Shown here: positions 16,167 to 21,856 of the stretch, in pieces
Position numbering within the stretch: the stretch's first letter is position 1
How the letters are laid out: each line of letters starts with the position of its first letter
Assembly: GCA_002716165.1 (NCBI GenBank)
Contig: PAZT01000032.1
Coordinates: forward strand, 1 to 21,856
Source of the DNA: Deltaproteobacteria bacterium
GTDB taxonomy: Bacteria > SAR324 > NAC60-12
DNA: 21,856 nucleotides
Reading direction: 5' to 3'
Made by a program: the position numbers and the translations under genes
Notes under the pieces: model-generated
Database searches by the model: none
What the model was told of the DNA's origin: nothing
The model's input: the letters and a program-made list of their open reading frames with translations, nothing else

Positions 16167-16580
16167 ATGCTTATAGTCTTTGTAATAGGTATTACCAGTT
16201 GGATGAATACTGCCAGGAGTGATGTGCTTGGAATTAAGGAGCGCGAATTTGTTACAGCAGCCTGCAGTATTGGTACTAGAAAAAGTCGCATTATATTTCG
16301 TCACATTCTACCTAATATTCTTAGTCCCATAATGGTATCTGCTTCATTGGGCATTGCAAACGCGATAATCACCCAATCAACTCTGTCTTTTCTTGGACTA
16401 GGATTCCCTCCAGATTTTCCTAATTGGGGTCGGCTGCTTTACGATGGGGCAAATTTTATTCAAATTACTACTTCGCGTGTTATCTGGCCGGGACTTTTCA
16501 TAGCCTTGACTGTAATAAGTGGCAACTATATAGGTGGCTTGCTTCGTGACGCCCTTGATCCAAGATTGCGAGGACGTTAA
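16167..16580 (+). pseudogene. C-terminal half of a DppC/OppC-type ABC transporter permease (5'-truncated)
   Basis: These 137 codons match the second half of a peptide/nickel ABC importer inner-membrane subunit: ITSWMNTAR, the ATPase-contacting EAA loop (EREFVTAACSIGTRKS, then RHILPN), STLSFLGLGFPPDFPNWG, and the ending DALDPRLRGR. A full DppC protein is nearly 300 residues with about six helices; the first half, with about three helices and its N-terminal domain, is missing. The frame is open upstream of the ATG only to a TGA at 16116-16118, and the other frames there do not encode the missing part. The AR(x)VR motif before the EAA loop also seems to lack three residues. No dppA, B, D or F neighbour exists here. 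A decayed remnant or rearrangement junction is most likely; a short functional protein is less likely. Confidence 0.7.
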
Positions 16581-16623
16581 AATAATCAAAAAAACATTAA
16601 AATTACTTAAAGAAAAAAATATC

Positions 16624-19600
16624 ATGCCCAAATCTAAATCTGACTCAATCCCTCAATTAAATACTATTCGCTGGCGATGTATTGGTCCACCCCGTGGTGG
16701 AAGAGTTGTTGCTGTTGCTGGAGATCCAGATAATTCACAGGTTTTTTATTTCGGTGCTGCAGCCGGGGGTATCTGGAAAACTGAAGACGGAGGTTTATTT
16801 TGGGAAAATATTTCTGACGGTTTCCTAGAAAGTTCTGCGGTGGGAGCATTGACTGTTGCCCAATCCGACCCTAATGTTATTTATGCTGGAATGGGAGAAT
16901 CAACCATTCGGATTGATGTGTCTTTTGGAGACGGTGTTTACAAATCTTTAGATGCAGGAAAAACATGGGAAAATGTGGGACTTAGAAAAACTCGCCACAT
17001 AGGAGAAATAATTGTTCACCCACAAAATCCAGATTTGGTGTATGTTGCGGCATTCGGTGATGCGTTTGGACAGAACAAAGAACGAGGTGTTTTTCGTTCA
17101 AAAGATGGTGGAGAAAACTGGGATCAAATTCTTTTTCGTAGCGAAAAAGCTGGAGCAGTTGATTTAACTTTTGATCCTTTAAATCCTAGAATCATATATG
17201 CCTCTTTTTGGGAGGCATACAGAAATTTTTGGAGTCTTAATAGTGGTGGTCCTGATAGTAGCCTTTACAAATCATCTGATGGTGGAGATACATGGAAAGA
17301 TATATCTGATAATCCCGGAATGCCCAAAGGGAATAAAGGTAAAATAGGTATAGCTGCTTCTCCTGTGCAAAGCGGACGTTTATGGGCAATAATCGAAGCT
17401 GAAGATGCTGGTCTCTATCGTTCAGAAGATGGTGGAGAGAGTTGGGGAATGACTTCCAGAAACCGTGATTTAATACATCGCCCATGGTATTATTGTCATG
17501 TTTTCGCAGATACTCAGCACTCAGATACAGTATACATCACTAATCTACAAATGTGGAAATCTAAAGATGGTGGGACCAATTTTACCGAAATTACCACACC
17601 GCATGGCGATAATCATGACCTGTGGATTGATCCCAAGGATTCCCTCAGAATGGTTCAGGGGAATGATGGTGGAGCTTGTGTTTCGTTTAATGGTGGTAAA
17701 AGCTGGTCAAGCATATACAATCAACTCACCTCACAATTTTACCGTATGGATATAGACAATCAATTCCCTTACAGGGTTTATGCTACACAGCAGGATAACA
17801 CCAGTATAAGTGTTCCCAGCGCATCTGAGTATGGAGCCATAACTTTTAATGAATGCACTCTTCCGGGAACTGGAGAGAGTGGATTTATTGCGGTAAAGCC
17901 TGATGACCCCAATATTGTATACATAGGATCTGTAGGAAGTTCACCTGGGGGAGAAGGTGCTTTGCAGCACTATGATCACCGAACCCGGCAGCTTAGACTA
18001 ATTAATATTTGGCCTGAAGAATTGTACGGATGGGCTCCAAGGGATATAAAATACCGATTTTCATGGACTTTCCCTATTAATTTTTCTCCTCATGATTCGG
18101 GAATTGTTTACGCCTGTGGTAATCATGTGTTCCGGACATTAAATGAGGGAATAAGTTGGGAAAAAATCAGTCAAGACCTTACTCGATCGGATGATAAAAA
18201 GCTTGGAGTTTCAGGAGGTCTGACTGTAGACAGCAGTGGGGCAGAGCATTATGGTACTATTTCAACTTTTGTAGAATCACCTCATGAATCCGGGGTATTT
18301 TGGGCTGGGAGTGACGATGGACTTGTACATACTTCTGATGATAGTGGAAAAAACTGGCAAAATATTACACCAAATGAACTTCCGGAATGGTCCTACATAT
18401 ATTGTATTGAAGTCTCAGCCCATAATCCTAAAACCTTATACCTTTCGGCCACTCGCTATAAATTGAATGATTATCGTCCTTATTTGTATAAATCTATAAA
18501 CGGTGGTAGGAAATGGACATGCATAAATGGGGATTATCCTGAAAATGAGATAAGCCGTGTTATTAGGGAAGACCCCAAAACTCCTGGATTGCTCTTTGTA
18601 GGGTCCGAAACAGGCATTTTCATAAGTACAAATGATGGTTTAAAATGGAACAAACTCCAAGGTAATTTCCCGGTTGTACCTGTATATGATATGAAAATCA
18701 AACAGGATGACCTTGTAGTGGCTACACATGGGAGGTCTTTCTGGATTCTTGATGACATTAATCCCCTCAGGCAAATATCTTCAATTTATCCCAAAAAAGA
18801 AAATGTTGAAAAAGTTAAATTATTCTCCCCAAAGGACACATACCGTTATACATTAAACTGGAGTGTAAACTTTTTTCTTGGTGAAGGGAAAAACTATAGC
18901 GCAGCTTTTGGTTTCCCTGGGACATTTTATGAAGCTAAAACCAATGAAGGAGAAAAATTTTTCCGTAATTTGGATATAGGGGAAAATCCTCCTCAGGGAG
19001 TGATCATAAATTATTACCTTGAGTCAGAAATGCAAAATCCCTTTGAGCTTTTGATCTTAGATGAATCAGGTAATGAGATCGAAAGGTTCGAAAGCAAGAA
19101 TTCTGATGATAAGCAAAATGTAAAATCAAAGTATGAATCCGAAGAAATAGATGATGGGCAAAAAATAACCTATCTCCCAAACAAGAAAGGATTCAATCGA
19201 TTTGTATGGAATATGCGTTATCCTGGTCCTGAAATAAAAATTGACAAGTCGCTTGAAAGAAAAGTCTATGAAGCTCTCGGCCGTGGAGAGGAAAGTCCTA
19301 GAGGGGGACCAGTTGCTCCTCCCGGGGACTATCAGGTTTGTCTTAAATATGAGGGCAAAGAAAATAAACATAGATTTAAAATACTCAAGGATCCTCGTTT
19401 AGACACCTCTGCAGAGGATTTTTCTGCGCAATTTGAATTATGGAACAAAATTAATAGAAAGGTATCTGAGATTAATGGCGCTATTAATAGTATTCGAAGA
19501 ATAATTTTTCAAATTGATGAACTCTTATCACGTGAAAAATTGGGTAGTTCTATTGATCAAGAGTCTGAAAAGGAAGTTAGAAAAAATGCTGAAACACTGC

Positions 19601-19884
19601 GGGGTAAATTAAAATTTTTGGAAAATGAACTTACACAGACAAAAAATGAAACTCCTTCAGACCGATTACGGTTCCCCACTATGCTTAAAGAGAGAATGGA
19701 AGCTCTTGTAAGTACTGTCTCAGTAGCAGATTCCGTTCCTACTCACCAAGCATATGAAGTGTTTGAACATCTGAGCAAGCAGATTGATCAGAAGCTTAAC
19801 CATCTTAATATAGTCTGTGAAAAGGACTTGGCAAGTCTCAATTATCTCATTGAAAATAATGAAATACTGAAACTGCATGCATAA
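16624..19884 (+). CDS. Large Asp-box (BNR/VPS10-like) beta-propeller protein
   Basis: This 1086-residue protein is of the family often labelled glycosyl hydrolase or VPS10-domain protein; its real activity is unknown to me. Residues about 15-710 hold eleven Asp-box motifs of the form (S/T)xDxGxxW, for example KTEDGGLFW (52-60), KSLDAGKTW (107), RSKDGGENW (158), KSSDGGDTW (216), RSEDGGESW (266), TSDDSGKNW (570) and KSINGGRKW (623). These imply one large or two smaller propellers. ATHGRSFWILDD closes this part. Next comes a beta-rich region (about 720-920), then a helical, coiled-coil-like end (about 935-1086). There is no signal peptide, so it appears cytoplasmic. The frame could begin at 16534, but that overlaps the permease remnant; the ATG at 16624 begins just before the conserved IRWRCIGPPRGGRVVAVAGDP region. 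Its last eight bases overlap the MFS gene. Confidence 0.85.
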   Translation: MPKSKSDSIPQLNTIRWRCIGPPRGGRVVAVAGDPDNSQVFYFGAAAGGIWKTEDGGLFWENISDGFLESSAVGALTVAQSDPNVIYAGMGESTIRIDVSFGDGVYKSLDAGKTWENVGLRKTRHIGEIIVHPQNPDLVYVAAFGDAFGQNKERGVFRSKDGGENWDQILFRSEKAGAVDLTFDPLNPRIIYASFWEAYRNFWSLNSGGPDSSLYKSSDGGDTWKDISDNPGMPKGNKGKIGIAASPVQSGRLWAIIEAEDAGLYRSEDGGESWGMTSRNRDLIHRPWYYCHVFADTQHSDTVYITNLQMWKSKDGGTNFTEITTPHGDNHDLWIDPKDSLRMVQGNDGGACVSFNGGKSWSSIYNQLTSQFYRMDIDNQFPYRVYATQQDNTSISVPSASEYGAITFNECTLPGTGESGFIAVKPDDPNIVYIGSVGSSPGGEGALQHYDHRTRQLRLINIWPEELYGWAPRDIKYRFSWTFPINFSPHDSGIVYACGNHVFRTLNEGISWEKISQDLTRSDDKKLGVSGGLTVDSSGAEHYGTISTFVESPHESGVFWAGSDDGLVHTSDDSGKNWQNITPNELPEWSYIYCIEVSAHNPKTLYLSATRYKLNDYRPYLYKSINGGRKWTCINGDYPENEISRVIREDPKTPGLLFVGSETGIFISTNDGLKWNKLQGNFPVVPVYDMKIKQDDLVVATHGRSFWILDDINPLRQISSIYPKKENVEKVKLFSPKDTYRYTLNWSVNFFLGEGKNYSAAFGFPGTFYEAKTNEGEKFFRNLDIGENPPQGVIINYYLESEMQNPFELLILDESGNEIERFESKNSDDKQNVKSKYESEEIDDGQKITYLPNKKGFNRFVWNMRYPGPEIKIDKSLERKVYEALGRGEESPRGGPVAPPGDYQVCLKYEGKENKHRFKILKDPRLDTSAEDFSAQFELWNKINRKVSEINGAINSIRRIIFQIDELLSREKLGSSIDQESEKEVRKNAETLRGKLKFLENELTQTKNETPSDRLRFPTMLKERMEALVSTVSVADSVPTHQAYEVFEHLSKQIDQKLNHLNIVCEKDLASLNYLIENNEILKLHA

Positions 19885-21100
19885 GATGCAGGAACCTTCG
19901 CTAATCAGTACAAATTGCAAGTTGTTGTATCTAGCATCAGCAGATTTCATTGTAAGGACTGCCTATCAGATGGGTAAAACTCCTCTTCTTCCCCTTTTTG
20001 CTGTGGGATTAGGAGCAAACACTATTTTTTTAGGTTTTATTGTTTCTGCTTCCACTTTAACTGGAATGTTGCTCAAACCTTTGTTTGGTTTGCTGTCAGA
20101 TAGATGGGGGCGCTGGATCTGGTTCTTTATTGGAACATTGCTGTTTTCCATAGTCCCATTATTTTATTTGTGGGTAGAAAATGCTAATCAGCTTTTAATT
20201 CTTCGTCTTTTTCATGGAACTGCAACTGCTATATATGGACCAGTAACTGTTGCCTGGGTGGTAGAGCAGGGAAAGGAAGAGTCTACTATAGACAGCAATT
20301 GTGCTGAGAGATTGGGCTGGTTTGGTATGGCTCGTTCCTCAGGCTACATCCTCGGGCCACTACTGGGGGCTGCTATGCTTACAGTATTTGAACCTGAAGT
20401 TGTTTTTGTTATTATAGGGATTCTTAGCTCATTTTCTTTCTTGCCAATCCTATTGTTAAAAAACCGTTGCATACCAGTTAGAACATTTAAAAGCTGGAGG
20501 CTGCAATTTAAGGATGCATTGAGGTCAGGATTTCAGACAGCTGAAATCTGGTTTGCTGGGTTACTTGAATTTGCGGTCTTCTTAGGTTTGTATTCTGCAA
20601 AGGCATTTTTACCTCTCTACGCTCTGCAGCAGAACATTTCTATATTATGGGTCGGTCTTTTCTTTACGACTCAGGAATTAACGCATATTTTAGTAAGACC
20701 TTTTGGTGGTCGTTTGAGTGACCGTAAAGGTTACCTGCCTGTAATATCTGCGGGCTTGTCGCTGGCGGCATTGTCTTTAGGGTTAATCCCATTTGCTACA
20801 TCAACTCAGCCTTTGCTGCTTCTGGCTGTAGGTTTTGGTTTAGCGCAGGCACTTATATTTCCATCAATTATTGCTCTATATGCTCAAAAAATTGATTCCC
20901 GTCACACTGGTGCTGGTGCTGGAATAATTGGATCATTTAAAAATGCAGGAAAAATTGCTGGTCCTATAATTGGAGGCTTAATAATAGATTGGCATGATTT
21001 ATCATGGATGCTTTGGATAATGGCAGCCTTGCTTATGGTCTGGAGTTTGGGTTTGCTGTTGAATACATTTAGCAAGAAATTTTTCATTATTCAGTGGTAG
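19877..21100 (+). CDS. Major facilitator superfamily transporter
   Basis: This 407-residue inner-membrane transporter has about twelve helices in two six-helix halves. Motif A occurs in both loops: GLLSDRWGR (71-79) and, less perfectly, GGRLSDRKG (277-285). The start of the second half is near residue 222. The pattern resembles multidrug or sugar-efflux MFS proteins, but the substrate is not deducible. The ATG at 19877 overlaps the stop of the propeller gene (ATGCATAA), so translation is probably coupled; a second ATG at 19886 is possible. It converges with the oxidoreductase at the right edge. Confidence 0.88.
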   Translation: MHKMQEPSLISTNCKLLYLASADFIVRTAYQMGKTPLLPLFAVGLGANTIFLGFIVSASTLTGMLLKPLFGLLSDRWGRWIWFFIGTLLFSIVPLFYLWVENANQLLILRLFHGTATAIYGPVTVAWVVEQGKEESTIDSNCAERLGWFGMARSSGYILGPLLGAAMLTVFEPEVVFVIIGILSSFSFLPILLLKNRCIPVRTFKSWRLQFKDALRSGFQTAEIWFAGLLEFAVFLGLYSAKAFLPLYALQQNISILWVGLFFTTQELTHILVRPFGGRLSDRKGYLPVISAGLSLAALSLGLIPFATSTQPLLLLAVGFGLAQALIFPSIIALYAQKIDSRHTGAGAGIIGSFKNAGKIAGPIIGGLIIDWHDLSWMLWIMAALLMVWSLGLLLNTFSKKFFIIQW

Positions 21101-21192
21101 TCAAGATAAGTTTTGAATTTTAAATAAAATATTTTCTGTTTCTTTGCTTATATTGTTATCCTCTTAAAAATTGTTTTAATTAACATATTGCA

Positions 21193-21856
21193 TTATCTTG
21201 CCAGAGCCGTATCTCCTTTTTTGCTAGAAATGTAACAACTCTCAACCAATGACATAGTATGATAGGCATCCTCTACTGATGTGTAAAGGTTTTTATCTTC
21301 TCCTGAAGCGAATCGCTGTAGATTGCTCATAGTTCCGATAAAAGCTTCGGGAAACCAGCCACCTTCAAAGTCTATTTTCTTCCAGCCAGTCCCCACTTTT
21401 GGAAATATCCAAACTTCATCTGGTTCGCCCTTTGGGTAGTCAAGCAAAAGACCCAGCTTAATCATCGCAGCGCTTTCGATCCCATCTATAGTTATCTGGG
21501 CAGATTGGAAATTTGGGCCTTTGCTATAATTGTGGTTAATAGAAAGACTGCAGCGAATATCGGGTCCGTAGTTAAGAATGGCTGTAGTGCGGGTCTGCGC
21601 AAACTCTTTAGAGGAAGGGTGTCCTAAGGTTTGAGCCCATACTCCACTTGGATTACCTAAGAAAGAGCGGATAAGATCAAGGTAGTGTATTGAGTGAACA
21701 GCAATTTCAACTCGGGACATTTTTTTAAGAAAAGGGAAAAGATCCCATGGTGTCAATAAATTGAGGTGAACTTCAAGATCAGTAATATCCCCAATAACTT
21801 TCTTTGCAATACAATCTTGAACGATCATCATCATCGGACTAAAGCGGAGTTGAAAA
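21193..21856 (-). CDS. Gfo/Idh/MocA-family oxidoreductase, C-terminal part (cut by window edge)
   Basis: The frame is open to the right edge, so the N-terminal Rossmann NAD(P)-binding domain lies outside. What is seen is the alpha/beta C-terminal domain. The codons from the edge read FQLRFSP, then IVQDCIAKKVIGDITDLEVHLNL, the typical linker of the family after the conserved EKP region. A VEIAVHSIHYLDLIRSFLG segment carries the conserved histidine, and the end is TSVEDAYHTMSLVESCYIS. Such enzymes are usually NAD(P)-dependent sugar or inositol dehydrogenases. An ATG-ATG-ATG run at 21826-21834 should not be taken as the start, because homologous sequence continues upstream. Substrate unknown. 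Confidence 0.85.
   Translation of the reverse strand, partial: FQLRFSPMMMIVQDCIAKKVIGDITDLEVHLNLLTPWDLFPFLKKMSRVEIAVHSIHYLDLIRSFLGNPSGVWAQTLGHPSSKEFAQTRTTAILNYGPDIRCSLSINHNYSKGPNFQSAQITIDGIESAAMIKLGLLLDYPKGEPDEVWIFPKVGTGWKKIDFEGGWFPEAFIGTMSNLQRFASGEDKNLYTSVEDAYHTMSLVESCYISSKKGDTALAR

Overview
The window is AT-rich (roughly 35-38% G+C by eye), densely packed chromosomal DNA from a Gram-negative bacterium. A LolC/LolE-type lipoprotein-release permease, a periplasmic-type amidase and the plsX-rpmF pair support a diderm. The style (short intergenic gaps, low G+C, weak Shine-Dalgarno sites, a signal-less Asp-box propeller protein of the kind common in uncultured marine bacteria) suggests an uncultured marine lineage, perhaps deltaproteobacterial or SAR324-like. 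That placement is a guess and no marker here settles it.

Left part (1-7924, all + strand). Two tandem paralogues come first. One is a secreted LysM-like protein cut by the left edge. The other has the same N-terminal region plus a lysine-rich linker and a zinc N-acetylmuramoyl-L-alanine amidase domain. Then follow a HAD phosphatase, a four-helix membrane protein with histidines placed as in haem-b proteins, and a very clear (R)-citramalate synthase (cimA), which points to isoleucine synthesis from pyruvate. Next is a fused protein with a nucleotidyltransferase (NadD-like) half and a CinA/PncC amidase half, both with changed active-site motifs. Eight bases later comes a TrpD-family phosphoribosyltransferase that is itself altered at several normally conserved positions. 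This last pair is the best candidate for unexpected biochemistry.

Middle (8007-15912, mostly - strand). This holds a cytoplasmic glycerophosphodiester phosphodiesterase, a small unknown + strand gene interrupted by an in-frame TAA, the classic rpmF-plsX pair, a 7Fe/8Fe ferredoxin, and housekeeping genes rpsD, alaS and a LolC/E permease. alaS and the permease lie three bases apart. On the - strand the order of transcription is rpsD, alaS, lolC/E, fdxA, rpmF, plsX.

Right part (15928-21856). A gene-free stretch leads into the C-terminal half of a DppC/OppC-type ABC permease with no N-terminal half, which reads as a remnant. It is followed by a 1086-residue Asp-box beta-propeller protein without a signal peptide. 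Its stop overlaps the start of a 12-helix MFS transporter, so the two are probably translationally coupled. The right edge cuts a - strand Gfo/Idh/MocA-type oxidoreductase.

No tRNA, rRNA, CRISPR array, insertion sequence or attachment site was found. No gene-free stretch exceeds 300 bases.
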